The position numbers were made by a program, and so were the translations under genes. Positions 19,338 to 29,086 of a stretch of 64,000 bases of DNA are shown piece after piece. The DNA lies in contig NZ_KB893328.1 in the NCBI RefSeq assembly GCF_000374045.1, forward strand, positions 31,389 to 95,388. Direction: 5' to 3'. The notes under the pieces are model-generated. The model was not told the origin of the DNA. It did not search any database and worked only from the letters and a program-made list of their open reading frames with translations. Numbering within the stretch: the stretch's first letter is position 1; every line of letters starts with the position of its first letter. The stretch comes from Segetibacter koreensis DSM 18137 (GTDB lineage: Bacteria > Bacteroidota > Bacteroidia > Chitinophagales > Chitinophagaceae).

Positions 19338-20014
19338 CGTTTAAGGGGAACGAAGTTATGGAGGATTGGTTAAAGGGAAAGTGGTAACTAATGCCGCGCT
19401 TTCACCATGTTTTTTTATGTCATTCATAAAAGAGTTGAATGAGGTGCTACAAACGCATTTAACGAAAATTTTGTAGTACTCTTTGTGGGTGTTTCTTGCC
19501 TACTAAAAAAATCAATCACTTGCTGTATAAGGTGCCCGTTTGAACCTGCAATTTCTTTTAACCGGATTACCCACAGATCTCTAACTCATATCTACTGACT
19601 AATTTTTGTCATTTTATATCTACTACAAGTAAAAAGAATTGGCTTGGAAGAATAAAATGTCCAGGTTATTGCGCATCGCGTCAACGAACCAATTGTCCTA
19701 ATCATTTTTTATTCTTCTTTTTCATTAATATGAATTGATTGTTGATAGATGGAAATAAAGCAACCAGTATTAGCAATGTAGAATGCTTTATTTTCCCGAC
19801 TTTTACCAATTTGAAATTGGTGAAAACCGTTCTAATTTAATGGAGTGTATTCAAGATTTACAAAAACTTTCAAAAAGTTCTAATAACCTATAGCAACAAC
19901 TTATAACTTGTGAATAAATTCTGCCAGCATTTGCTGCTAAACGTAAAAATAATTCTCTCGAATTAAATAAAGCGGTCCTAAAGATGCTTAATTAAACCAA
20001 TCAAAATACTTTTA
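19338..20014. other. Intergenic region without recognised genes
   Basis: About 680 bases of AT-rich sequence between two minus-strand genes. No frame of convincing composition, no tRNA and no strong hairpin seen. The M29 gene's promoter must lie at its left end. Confidence 0.5.
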
Positions 20015-22198
20015 TCACTCAATTACTTTCAAATACCTTGACATCCAATAGGGTAAGAGGTATTCATCCCCCGCCAATTCGCTCGTTCCGCCTTCACCTC
20101 CATCAAGCTCAAAAGCATTTGCGTTGTGGCGGTGTATGGGTGTTTCATCGGGAGGCAATAGGTCTTTCGTTAACTGGTTGCGAAAATTGGGTGGAAGCAG
20201 AACAATATCTTTCCGGTGGGAGTTTTTTACATCCCATCGCATCAAATCCATCGGAAATTCTCTCAGATGCCACAATGTCGACTCTTTATCAATAGTGCCT
20301 GTTGTTCCAAAAGTGATCACGTTCCAAAGTGCATTTCTTTCTGGTTTTTCAATCTCCCAGTGATCAATAATAACCTGCTTGTATTGCTGCTGCAATTCCT
20401 TATTGAAAGCATATTTGTACAATACCCAGTACGTTAAGAAAGCCATCTCATCATCTGAATGATTCCAATTTCCACTGCCTATATCGACTCCTAAATGAAT
20501 TACACCTGCCGTAGGTTTGATATTCTTATAAGAAACAAGAATATTTTTCAGATAGCCATGCTCATTCATCAGCCGTAATGCTTCTGTTTTATAAATTTCT
20601 TTGCCTGTAAGTGCATACCCCAACTGTAAACCTGCTATTATAGTAGTGCTTCCAAGCTTTCTGTCACTTACTGTCGATGGAATCGAATTAATGTACTCGG
20701 GGTTCCACCGTCCCCAAAGAGTTGGCTTACCATCTGCATCAATAAACTGGTAGTTGTTTCGGATAATGTGCCCCAGTATTTTATCAATAAAATCAGCAAC
20801 TCTTTTTTTCTCCGTTGCAGTTTCTGCTGTTAACTCATGCAGCACAGCGGCTGCGAAAATATATCCTACAAATTCATCACTGCTCGTTGTCCCTTTCCAT
20901 TCCCATTCTGTATCCTGCGAAGGATGCCACCGTTCAGGATCGGAATGCTTGAAACCTCGCCGTTCAAAAGTTCTCGCAGGAAATCCTTTAAGCGGATTAA
21001 CAGACAGTATTCTTTCAAACGCTTCAAAAGTTTCCCAGGCATACCGCTTTGCTGTTTTATCTCTTGTTACCCCATATCTGAAAGCCTGGCTGCCCAGATA
21101 AAACGCACTCCATAAACCGTCATTGTCTGTGTCAGTCATTTTCGCCGTTGCGATATCTCCCCGCTTTGTAAAAGTTACATTTGATATAAACCCATACCTG
21201 ATATGCCGCTGTCGTATTTTCTCCTCGAAGTATGTTGCCTTCTGCAACAATGTTTGCGAATGAAATTCAATCTTATTTAAACCGGTAGGAGTTAACAAGT
21301 AAACATTTTTTTTCGAGTCTGATGCTATACATGTAACCTTATTTTCATCTAGCCATCTTTTTGAAGCGTAATACCGGTATTTTCCTGTTGGCTCCTGCAT
21401 GTAAGCACCGTCATTTGTTGCAGCCCATATATTGTCATCTATTGTTTTTAAATAATCAATGTCTTCTACAGGCACTTTCGTTTGAAGTGAAAAAGTAGAA
21501 TCACCATTTAGCATGCTAATGCCATAGAAGCCTTTAGCTGTTGCAAGTATTATTTCATCTTTTCTGAAACTAATAGTTTTAAGGCCTAATCCTTTGTGCA
21601 ACATTATAAAACGACCAGCTTTTAGCTGATATACAGCTTCACCGGTTAAAGCATAAAAGGTGCCCTTATAAACATAAAGTGAAAGCAGTTTACCAGGTGG
21701 CTTAGGAATATGAGCGAGGCTTTCATTTTTGCATAGACTTACTACGCTATCTCCTGCTAAAAGCACACTCCCATCTCCAGCTACCGCCAACATTGCATAT
21801 TTTTTTTCAGGAAGTATTTTATAAAAAGCACCAGCCTGCGCGTTTGTAAGCACTTTGTCTTTATACAAATAATATAAATTACCCTCGCCTTCCTGAACCG
21901 CCACATCTACCGGTATTTTCTCAGCGAGGGGAGTATAACGTACGTCTCTCACCAAATCTTTATCATTCACCCGGTACAAGCCCTTGTCTGTAAGTATATA
22001 AATAATATCATTATAATCAACCACTACTTTTTTTAGTGCACTTCCTTTTAGTAACTCAGGCAGATTATACTTAACAGAAATAGCTTGTTTGAAAGAAGTG
22101 TCGGGTTCAAAAATTTCCGCCTTACAATTACTTGCACATAAACAAAACAAGGCACTAAAAATGAAAAAAAGTTTAGCCGTTGATGTCGTTTGATTCAT
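20015..22198 (-). CDS. Secreted two-part protein: beta-propeller plus helical (alpha/alpha toroid-like) domain
   Basis: 727 residues with a signal peptide ending near CASNCKA. Residues about 35-320 contain repeating propeller-blade strands (VVVDYNDIIYILTDKGLYRV, DGSVLLAGDS, DDNIWAATNDGAY, KKNVYLLTPTGLNKIEF). Residues about 340-720 are helical with many Trp, His and acidic residues: DTDNDGLWSAFYLG, DTEWEWKGTTSSDEFVGY, NWNHSDDEMAFLTYW and LRRFP-like segments, resembling alpha/alpha-toroid glycosidases or lyases. I cannot name the family. It is the third gene after susC-susD (34 bases behind susD), so it probably acts on the same imported glycan. Acidic pairs such as SSDE and HSDDE are candidate catalytic residues (inference). 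Confidence 0.75.
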   Translation of the reverse strand: MNQTTSTAKLFFIFSALFCLCASNCKAEIFEPDTSFKQAISVKYNLPELLKGSALKKVVVDYNDIIYILTDKGLYRVNDKDLVRDVRYTPLAEKIPVDVAVQEGEGNLYYLYKDKVLTNAQAGAFYKILPEKKYAMLAVAGDGSVLLAGDSVVSLCKNESLAHIPKPPGKLLSLYVYKGTFYALTGEAVYQLKAGRFIMLHKGLGLKTISFRKDEIILATAKGFYGISMLNGDSTFSLQTKVPVEDIDYLKTIDDNIWAATNDGAYMQEPTGKYRYYASKRWLDENKVTCIASDSKKNVYLLTPTGLNKIEFHSQTLLQKATYFEEKIRQRHIRYGFISNVTFTKRGDIATAKMTDTDNDGLWSAFYLGSQAFRYGVTRDKTAKRYAWETFEAFERILSVNPLKGFPARTFERRGFKHSDPERWHPSQDTEWEWKGTTSSDEFVGYIFAAAVLHELTAETATEKKRVADFIDKILGHIIRNNYQFIDADGKPTLWGRWNPEYINSIPSTVSDRKLGSTTIIAGLQLGYALTGKEIYKTEALRLMNEHGYLKNILVSYKNIKPTAGVIHLGVDIGSGNWNHSDDEMAFLTYWVLYKYAFNKELQQQYKQVIIDHWEIEKPERNALWNVITFGTTGTIDKESTLWHLREFPMDLMRWDVKNSHRKDIVLLPPNFRNQLTKDLLPPDETPIHRHNANAFELDGGEGGTSELAGDEYLLPYWMSRYLKVIE

Positions 22199-22231
22199 AG
22201 GTAAATACTTAATTAATGTCCGTCAATTAAT

Positions 22232-23884
22232 TTACTGCAATAACCACATCTTTGAAAACTCATCGTCAACTGCAGGAGCCAGGGCGGCAACACCGGCATC
22301 ATACGCATCTTTGTTTTGTCCAAGTTCGGCACCCGGATAACGGTAACGCAACGGAAATTGATAAGTGCTTAAGTTTCCATTTTTAAAAATCTCAGGCAAA
22401 CGGGTACGGCGTAGATCAAGATATGCTTCGTCGGAAACAAGAAATAAACCGAGCCATTTTTGATCGGCAATCTTTACGAGCTTGCCGGTATTGTCTGACG
22501 GCAAAGTAATAGTTGGTTGAGCAAGATAAGTTGCTATAGCACCATCTGGAATGCCCCAGCGCTGCATTGATAAAGTTATTCCTTTCCGGTAATATGCATC
22601 CGCATCGCCGGTAATCAAACCTCTTGCTGCAGCTTCTGCAAGAATAAACTGAACTTCATCACTGTTCATGATCATCGCCTTCAATAAGGGATGACTGTTT
22701 TGCCTAAACAATTGAGAAAATTTAGACACTTTAAAATTGCCAACAACACCGCCAGCTTCTGTATTGTAATGTCCATTACCATTTTTCCAGTCGCCCGGCA
22801 TGCCGGCAATAAAGCCTGCATAAAGTTTGTTTGAGTCGAGAATGTTTATAGACTGGGCTGCAATATCGGGATTGGAATGATCGATATACTCCCATGTGGA
22901 AGTGTAAGAAAATCCATTAGGATCAGTTGTAGAAACTTCAACCCCATTTGAAGCAGGATCACTTGTCCAAGGTTTTTCAACCGGCGCAATCCATATTCGC
23001 AAACGCGGATCATTGTAAGCAGTTAGTTTGTCAACCAAAGTTTTGCAAGGCCGTCTTTTATCAAACTCCTCATTATCGCTCCAGTATAACGTGCCGCCGT
23101 GCCATGAGTTATCTGCAGTCGTTCCAATATATGAGATGGAAGCATTATCAGTTGTTTCTGAAAAGATTGGCGTTGCAGACGGATTGCTTACAATAGCCTG
23201 CATTTTTGCTCCTGCATCTGCCAATTTATTAGAAGCCCGCATTAATAATCGCAAGCGCAAAGAGTTTGCAAATTTCTGCCACTGGGTTTTATCACCACCA
23301 AACATGATGTCATAAGAGGAGGAGATAGATTCTGAACCTTGTGCAATAAGGGTATTAGCTTGTTCAAGTTCATTTAGGATACCTGCATAAATATCTTCCT
23401 GCTTATCATATTTGGGGTACAAAATCCCTTCGCGGCCTTTAAGGGCCTGGCTGTAATATACATTTCCATAAAAGTCTGTGACAAATGAAAAAAGCAGGGC
23501 TCTGAAAATTGTAAAGATTCCTTTGTGAGTCAGAGAACCTCTTTTATCTGTAAGTGCGATTGCATTATCAATCAGTTTAAGAATATTCATCGCGGCATAC
23601 ATATCATCTGAAGGCGTTTTAAAACCGGAATAGTAGTTGTCGCCGCCCTGGAAATTTCTTTGCATGTACTGTACCGCGCAAGGAAGCCTGCTGTTTTCAT
23701 AACCCATATTCTGATAAAAAAGGGCTGTCTGTTTAATTACGGAAGACAGAAGAAACGGGTCGTTGACAGATTCAGTGGCATTTAGCTGGTGCAGGATGTC
23801 ATTACTGCGCAATGCATCCTTACTGCACGAACTAAATGCGACAAATAAAATGACTCCAAATATTTTAATAATAAATGATTTCAT
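22232..23884 (-). CDS. SusD/RagB-like outer-membrane lipoprotein
   Basis: 550 residues. Lipobox VAFSSC with acylated Cys20, so surface lipoprotein. SusD-like helical core (KLIDNAIALTDKRG, FRALLFSFVTDFYGNVYYSQAL, LRLRLLMRASNKL), and a C-terminal half with EVQFILAEAAARG and QKWLGLFLVSDEAYLDLRRTRLP, which places it in the SusD-like_2 branch. It caps the SusC channel and helps bind the ligand. 30 bases separate it from susC and 34 from the third gene, so all three form an operon. Confidence 0.93.
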   Translation of the reverse strand: MKSFIIKIFGVILFVAFSSCSKDALRSNDILHQLNATESVNDPFLLSSVIKQTALFYQNMGYENSRLPCAVQYMQRNFQGGDNYYSGFKTPSDDMYAAMNILKLIDNAIALTDKRGSLTHKGIFTIFRALLFSFVTDFYGNVYYSQALKGREGILYPKYDKQEDIYAGILNELEQANTLIAQGSESISSSYDIMFGGDKTQWQKFANSLRLRLLMRASNKLADAGAKMQAIVSNPSATPIFSETTDNASISYIGTTADNSWHGGTLYWSDNEEFDKRRPCKTLVDKLTAYNDPRLRIWIAPVEKPWTSDPASNGVEVSTTDPNGFSYTSTWEYIDHSNPDIAAQSINILDSNKLYAGFIAGMPGDWKNGNGHYNTEAGGVVGNFKVSKFSQLFRQNSHPLLKAMIMNSDEVQFILAEAAARGLITGDADAYYRKGITLSMQRWGIPDGAIATYLAQPTITLPSDNTGKLVKIADQKWLGLFLVSDEAYLDLRRTRLPEIFKNGNLSTYQFPLRYRYPGAELGQNKDAYDAGVAALAPAVDDEFSKMWLLQ

Positions 23885-23914
23885 ACTTTATTTTTAAAAA
23901 GGGTTAGTCTGAAA

Positions 23915-26900
23915 TTAAAATTCGACGCCAAGCTTTACTCCGTATGAACGAATGCTTGGTAATGTTGCTCTTAAAATGCCCTGGTTTGCACCAACACCTG
24001 TAAATGCCGATTCAGGGTCTTCATGCCTCCCTGACTTATTCCATTGAAATACATTTCGGCTAATGAGAGAAAGCGTTAGATTATTTATTTTATACCTGCC
24101 GGTTACTTTATTGGGCAAAGTATAAGAAAGAGAAATTTCTCTCATTTTAAAATTAGTGGCATCAAAAGTTCTTGTTGAAGCAAAATCCCAGATGACATCT
24201 CCATAACTGTTGTAAGGAATCTGGTAAAAAGTATTATTGGGGTCTTCTCCGTTAACGATGTAATCTTTATCAGAAGGAGTCGCACCTGTAAAATCAGGAT
24301 TTATAAAAACACCTTTTGCATAGCTGGCATCATTCCAGTCGCTGCGCTGACCATCGTTGTTATTATTGATAGCCTCGTACTTGCTGGAGCCGGCAGCGGG
24401 CCAGGGCAGGCCTCCATGTTCGGGGTCGCGCCCCCCTTTCCACCATGGGTTGTTTGGTCCTGAACCTAATGTAGTGTTTACTCTTCCGTTAGATTCCAAA
24501 TACTGCTGGTTGACTGAAACATATTTTCCACCTTTACGAAAACTACCAACAAGATTTAGAGAGAACTGCTTGTATCGCAACGTTGTGTTTAGTCCGAGGA
24601 TATAATCAGGATTAAAATTGCCCAGCTTTTCACGGTCTCTTTCATCTCCTGAAATTTGAAATTCTCCCCCCTCGCTGTTTAATAAATATTGCCCGGCATA
24701 CTTTCCGGATTTCACCTTCAGTATGGGATTTTGTTCATAAATATTTCCAATTTCCTCGCCAACAGCAATTTTTACTCTTGTCTTTCCATCATAGTTGGCA
24801 AATACGTAACCGTTGGGCGCAAACTTATCCGATAATCTCGTGATGGTTGCCCTGTAATGTGTAAAGCTTGCTGAGACATCCCAGTTCCAGCTTCTTGTTT
24901 TTAATGGGCTTATAGTTAAACCCCATTCATAACCCTTGTTTCTAACGTCACCAATATTGGTTAATACTCCTGTGTATCCGGTTCCCGGTACGGTAGGAAT
25001 ATTGTCAATCTGATTTTTCTGATCTTTTATAAAATAGGTAAAATCAAATCGAAGGCGGTTATCGAGCATTGAAACATCAATACCACCTTCTTTTGTAACC
25101 GAATGTTGCGGTTTAATATTGGGATCAACTAACGAAGCATGTAAGCTTACAGTTTTTATCGCTCCCCAGTTGCTTGCATCGTAAGAATAAGTGTCTACAG
25201 ATCTCCTCCTGGTTAAACCATTGCCGACATCAGCGACAGCCAAACGGGCTTTAACCAGGTTAAAAACTTTAGGAAGTTTGAAAGTTTCTGAAGTGATCCA
25301 ACTCAGGGAAGCAGAAGGGTAGAAATAATGAATTTTTTCTTCACTTAAAATTCCCTTCCAATCATTTCGTCCGGTAACATCAAGATAAAGCTGGTTATTA
25401 TAACCAAGGGTTGCAGTACCATAAGTGCTATAAGATTGTCCTGTTCCCCACCCTGATGCTGACACATATAACTGACCGGGCATAGCGTTTTCCAAAGTAA
25501 AGATCGAAGGTGCAGAAAGTTTGCCTGCAGTATTTTCTAAACTGCTATTGTTAGAATAAGTATAGTTAGCTCCGGCAGCGGCTGTCAAAGAAAACTTACC
25601 AAAATTGTTATTATAGGTAATAATAGCGTCAGAGTTTGCCAACAGACTGCTGTTTGTACCTGCAGCAAACTGCCCATCTCCATTGGCAGCCTTATCACTC
25701 ATACTTGTTTTACCCCACGATTGCCTAAATTCATAATTTTCTTTTACATTCTCCATACCTGTTCTTAGCAAAAACGAAAACCTGTTTGAGAATTGCCAAT
25801 CGAGCTGAAGTTTTCCAAAATAGCTGTCTCGGGTGAAACGATGCACTTTCTCATATGTGGTCCACCAGGGATTATCGGTATCAACATCAACGCCATTATC
25901 TTTCATAATAGCACCGTTTTGCTGAATGCCTTCATATCCTTTCAACCAGTAATTTTTCATGGCAGCAAGTGGTTGAAGGTTTGATGGGAAATTAAAAAGC
26001 AGGTTATTTAATATACTGTTTGAGCCGGTGATGTTTGCCTTGTTAGGCGAATAAGTACGGATATAGCTCGAACTGACTGAAACCCTTACTTTACTGTTAA
26101 GCCTGTAGTCGGTATTTAGCGTTACAGAAGTTTGGTTTGTTTTGGTGTTTAGCATTACTCCTTTATTGTCCATATTTGACATTGATAAACGGAAAGAACC
26201 CTTATCATAATTACCGGTAACACTAATGGTATTGGTAAATGTATTGCCGGTTTGCAGGTACGCTTTTACCCGGTCTTCGTGTGAAGAAAGCATTGGACCA
26301 TTTTTCCATTCCTGCGCCGCCACGTCCCAATACTGTGCGGTAAATTTTCCGTCAAGCTTGGGACCCCAGGTGTCTGTATTATCGTACTGCCATTCAAAAG
26401 CGCGTTCACCCTGGCCGTATTCCATTTGCTCCTGGATAAACTGGTACGCCTTATCCCAAACGGCAGAAGAAGTGTAGGAAACACCAAGACCTTTTCTGCC
26501 ACCTTTGCCGGATTTTGTCGTAATCATTACCACCCCGTTTCCTCCTTCCGCGCCATATAAAGCTCCGGCACTTCCGCCTTTTAAGATTGTTACACTTTCA
26601 ATATCTTCAGGGTTTAACTGGGAAAGGATGTTGCCGAAATCGACACCATCTTTAGGAGTAAAAGTTTGTGCACCTACGGGTATTCCATCTATCACGTATA
26701 ATGGCTGCGATCTTACCGAAACATCTGCACCGCTACTGAGTGAAGGCATCATAGTTGTGCCGCGAATGTTTACCAATACTGAAGATGTGGGGTCACTACT
26801 AAGGTTCGTTAAGTTTACCCCGCTTACTTTCCCATCTAATGATTTTAAAAGATTGGGGTTTGAAGCTTTCACGAGGTCTTCTGACTTTACTTCAGCTACC

Positions 26901-27310
26901 GAATAGGCAAGAGACCTTTTACTTCTTGTAATGCCTAAAGCTGTTACAACTACATTAGCCAGTTCCCCCGCAGTTGGCTCCAATACTATATCTAATTCGG
27001 AACGACCTGCTATTTTTACTTCTGACGTTTTGTAGCCGACAAAACTAAATACAAGAGTTGCATTTGGTTTTGAGACATTTAAAGAAAATCTTCCGTCTTC
27101 TTTTGTCAAAGTCGAATTCTGCGTTCCTTTTTCTGAAACTGAACTTCCTGCTAAAGGTCCATTCTTATCTCTTACGATTCCTTTCACAGTAATTCCTGAT
27201 GCATTGCCCGACTGAGAACTTTGGGCGCATATCACTGTTGATAAAAGCAGCGCAATGAATAAGTGCACCGGCCGCCTAAGTAAACATTTAAATAGAAATT
27301 TTTTTTCCAT
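23915..27310 (-). CDS. SusC/RagA-type TonB-linked outer-membrane transporter
   Basis: 1131 residues. Signal peptide ending near VICAQS, then a carboxypeptidase-like regulatory domain (about 40-115, GIVRDKNGPLAGSSVSEKG), the plug (about 125-235, with ANVVVTALGI, DGKVSGVNLTN, NIRGTTM, PLYVIDGIPVG, SVTILKGGSAGALYG) and a 22-strand-type barrel ending in LGVEF with a terminal Phe. TonB-dependent uptake of a glycan or oligosaccharide. First gene of a three-gene operon. No anti-sigma/sigma pair or hybrid regulator is next to it, so its control is not visible here. Confidence 0.95.
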   Translation of the reverse strand: MEKKFLFKCLLRRPVHLFIALLLSTVICAQSSQSGNASGITVKGIVRDKNGPLAGSSVSEKGTQNSTLTKEDGRFSLNVSKPNATLVFSFVGYKTSEVKIAGRSELDIVLEPTAGELANVVVTALGITRSKRSLAYSVAEVKSEDLVKASNPNLLKSLDGKVSGVNLTNLSSDPTSSVLVNIRGTTMMPSLSSGADVSVRSQPLYVIDGIPVGAQTFTPKDGVDFGNILSQLNPEDIESVTILKGGSAGALYGAEGGNGVVMITTKSGKGGRKGLGVSYTSSAVWDKAYQFIQEQMEYGQGERAFEWQYDNTDTWGPKLDGKFTAQYWDVAAQEWKNGPMLSSHEDRVKAYLQTGNTFTNTISVTGNYDKGSFRLSMSNMDNKGVMLNTKTNQTSVTLNTDYRLNSKVRVSVSSSYIRTYSPNKANITGSNSILNNLLFNFPSNLQPLAAMKNYWLKGYEGIQQNGAIMKDNGVDVDTDNPWWTTYEKVHRFTRDSYFGKLQLDWQFSNRFSFLLRTGMENVKENYEFRQSWGKTSMSDKAANGDGQFAAGTNSSLLANSDAIITYNNNFGKFSLTAAAGANYTYSNNSSLENTAGKLSAPSIFTLENAMPGQLYVSASGWGTGQSYSTYGTATLGYNNQLYLDVTGRNDWKGILSEEKIHYFYPSASLSWITSETFKLPKVFNLVKARLAVADVGNGLTRRRSVDTYSYDASNWGAIKTVSLHASLVDPNIKPQHSVTKEGGIDVSMLDNRLRFDFTYFIKDQKNQIDNIPTVPGTGYTGVLTNIGDVRNKGYEWGLTISPLKTRSWNWDVSASFTHYRATITRLSDKFAPNGYVFANYDGKTRVKIAVGEEIGNIYEQNPILKVKSGKYAGQYLLNSEGGEFQISGDERDREKLGNFNPDYILGLNTTLRYKQFSLNLVGSFRKGGKYVSVNQQYLESNGRVNTTLGSGPNNPWWKGGRDPEHGGLPWPAAGSSKYEAINNNNDGQRSDWNDASYAKGVFINPDFTGATPSDKDYIVNGEDPNNTFYQIPYNSYGDVIWDFASTRTFDATNFKMREISLSYTLPNKVTGRYKINNLTLSLISRNVFQWNKSGRHEDPESAFTGVGANQGILRATLPSIRSYGVKLGVEF

Positions 27311-27557
27311 AGATCGAAAGTTTTGGTATTGTATACTGACTCAAATTCTTTAGAATTATTCATTTTTAAAATAAGCAGTTACCGGAAAAATTGTCTAAGC
27401 AAAAAAAGAAGGGGGATATTATTACAATTTAAAAAAAATCTTTTGTTATTACTATTTTTAAAAGAAATATTTTTGATTTAAAACCTCTCATCTACCTTGT
27501 CTTGCCCACGTTTTGTCCCATTTGCAGAACTACTTAAGATAGGACTAAATTAGAAAG
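27311..27557. other. susC leader and spacer
   Basis: AT-rich; must contain the promoter of the minus-strand Sus operon. Long A/T tracts at 27417-27475. No gene. Confidence 0.4.
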
Positions 27558-27735
27558 ATGTTTAAAGGAGATCGGTTTCCGAAGGCGGTGGTTCTACAAG
27601 CCGCATATTTTAAATTAAGGTTTCATCTAAGTTGTCGAAAATGTGGAAGCGCTATTATCCACCGGAGGAGTAAAAGTGGATCCTGCTACCATACAAAGAT
27701 GGGTATATAAATTTTCTCCACTAATCGAAGCTGCG
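27558..27735 (+). pseudogene. IS6-family transposase fragment (5' end, frameshifted)
   Basis: From an ATG at 27558 the frame reads FKGDRFPKAVVLQAAYFKLR then HLS; a jump to another frame continues VENVEALLSTGGVKVDPATI, then QRWVYKFSPLIEAA. This is the N-terminal helix-turn-helix region of an IS6-type transposase. A few bases are missing at the junction near 27632, where relatives have YRE. The DDE catalytic domain is absent; after about 27735 the similarity stops. No terminal inverted repeats were found by eye. A dead remnant next to the Sus operon. Confidence 0.8.
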
Positions 27736-28098
27736 TTTGCGTACAGCAAGACCAACAAAAATTGTTTGTTCGTTGAAGTTAGCTGTAACTTTATTTATGG
27801 CGTTTACAATTAGTTGTAACCAAAGATTGTTACTTGTAGTCAAACTTAAATTTGATCTGCTCCGGTCTAAATGCCTCTTTTTAGGGCAAAAGCAGGGTGG
27901 CCGAAAAGCAATCGGCAACAAGTCGCTGATCGGCTCCAATTATTTGCTGCTGGTTTTTCAATCAGCTTCAAAATTAACAATGACCATTCTACTTTAATCT
28001 GCATTCGTTTAGCCTGGCGAATAACAACTGCCTGCTTTCGCCAGTATTTTTACGCTGTGGGTAATCTTAGATGTAATTTTCGAAATAAATGAATTGAT
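27736..28098. other. Intergenic region after the transposase fragment
   Basis: About 360 bases with two overlapping opposite-strand frames (27721-27939 minus and 27737-27997 plus) that show no motif and have random-looking composition. I see nothing supportable. The promoter for the hydrolase at 28099 should be at the right end. Confidence 0.45.
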
Positions 28099-28992
28099 AT
28101 GGGAACATCGAAACAAGTTAATGCAGGAGACCTTTGCATTACTTATGAAGAAAGTGGAAACGTTGATGGAACGGCTGTTATACTTCTTCATGGTTTTCCA
28201 TACGACGTACGAGCTTACGATGAAGTAGCAATACATCTGATGGTTGAAAACTGTCGCATTATCGTTCCATACTTACGTGGGTTCGGACCGACAAAATTTT
28301 TATCTCCAGATACCATCCGTTCTGGCCAGCAAGCTGCATTAGCCAATGACTTAATTGCATTAATGGACGCTCTATCTATACAAAAAGCAATTGTGGGCGG
28401 GTATGATTGGGGTGGACGAGCTTGTTGCATTGCTTCTGCACTTTTTCCAACACGTATTATCGGACTTGTATCAATGGCAGGATATAACATTCAAAACATA
28501 GCAAAATATTCGGAGCCTGTTGCGCCGGAAATTGAAATGCTAAACTGGTATCAATTCTACTTCCATTCTGAACGTGGACGTATGGGATTAACAAAATACA
28601 GAAACGAACTGTGCAGGCTATTATGGAGCAACTGGTCTCCGACATGGAATTTTGATGACAGCACTTTTGAAGCAACAGCAGTTTCATTCAACAATCCCGA
28701 TTTTGTAGAAGTAGTAGTGCATTCATATAGACATCGATATGGATTAGCGACTGGCGACCCTAAATTTGAAAGTATAGAACAGTCGCTGCAAAAGCAACCA
28801 ACAATAAAAGTACCTGCGATAATAATAGATGCAGAAGCCGACGGTGTTGAACCATTTTCGGGAACAGGTAAAGATGTTAATTATTTCGAAGGCGGTTATG
28901 AAAGAAGAGTTGTTAAAGGAGTAGGACACAATCTGCCGCAAGAGGCGCCTGCAGAATTTGCGAAGGCGATTTTGAAATTTATGAGGTTATGA
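28099..28992 (+). CDS. Alpha/beta hydrolase, epoxide hydrolase/dehalogenase-like
   Basis: 297 residues. Oxyanion motif HGFP at 31-34, nucleophile Asp103 in GGYDWGGRA (Asp rather than Ser, as in epoxide hydrolases and haloalkane dehalogenases), acid near DAEADGVEPF, and base His in VKGVGHNLPQEAP. A cap domain with several Tyr/Trp residues lies between about 140 and 215. No signal peptide. Physiological substrate unknown. It stands alone between a remnant and a convergent aldehyde dehydrogenase. Confidence 0.88.
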   Translation: MGTSKQVNAGDLCITYEESGNVDGTAVILLHGFPYDVRAYDEVAIHLMVENCRIIVPYLRGFGPTKFLSPDTIRSGQQAALANDLIALMDALSIQKAIVGGYDWGGRACCIASALFPTRIIGLVSMAGYNIQNIAKYSEPVAPEIEMLNWYQFYFHSERGRMGLTKYRNELCRLLWSNWSPTWNFDDSTFEATAVSFNNPDFVEVVVHSYRHRYGLATGDPKFESIEQSLQKQPTIKVPAIIIDAEADGVEPFSGTGKDVNYFEGGYERRVVKGVGHNLPQEAPAEFAKAILKFMRL

Positions 28993-29086
28993 AAGACTGA
29001 TGACAACAGAAAAAGCATGATAACTGAGCCTAACAGAACGTTTGTTAAATACGGCTGAAGTGCTAAATTGAACAACAGAACAAAAA

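Noticed and set aside
27721..27997. Two overlapping frames after the transposase fragment
   Set aside because: Opposite strands overlap, neither shows a domain, and they do not continue the transposase.
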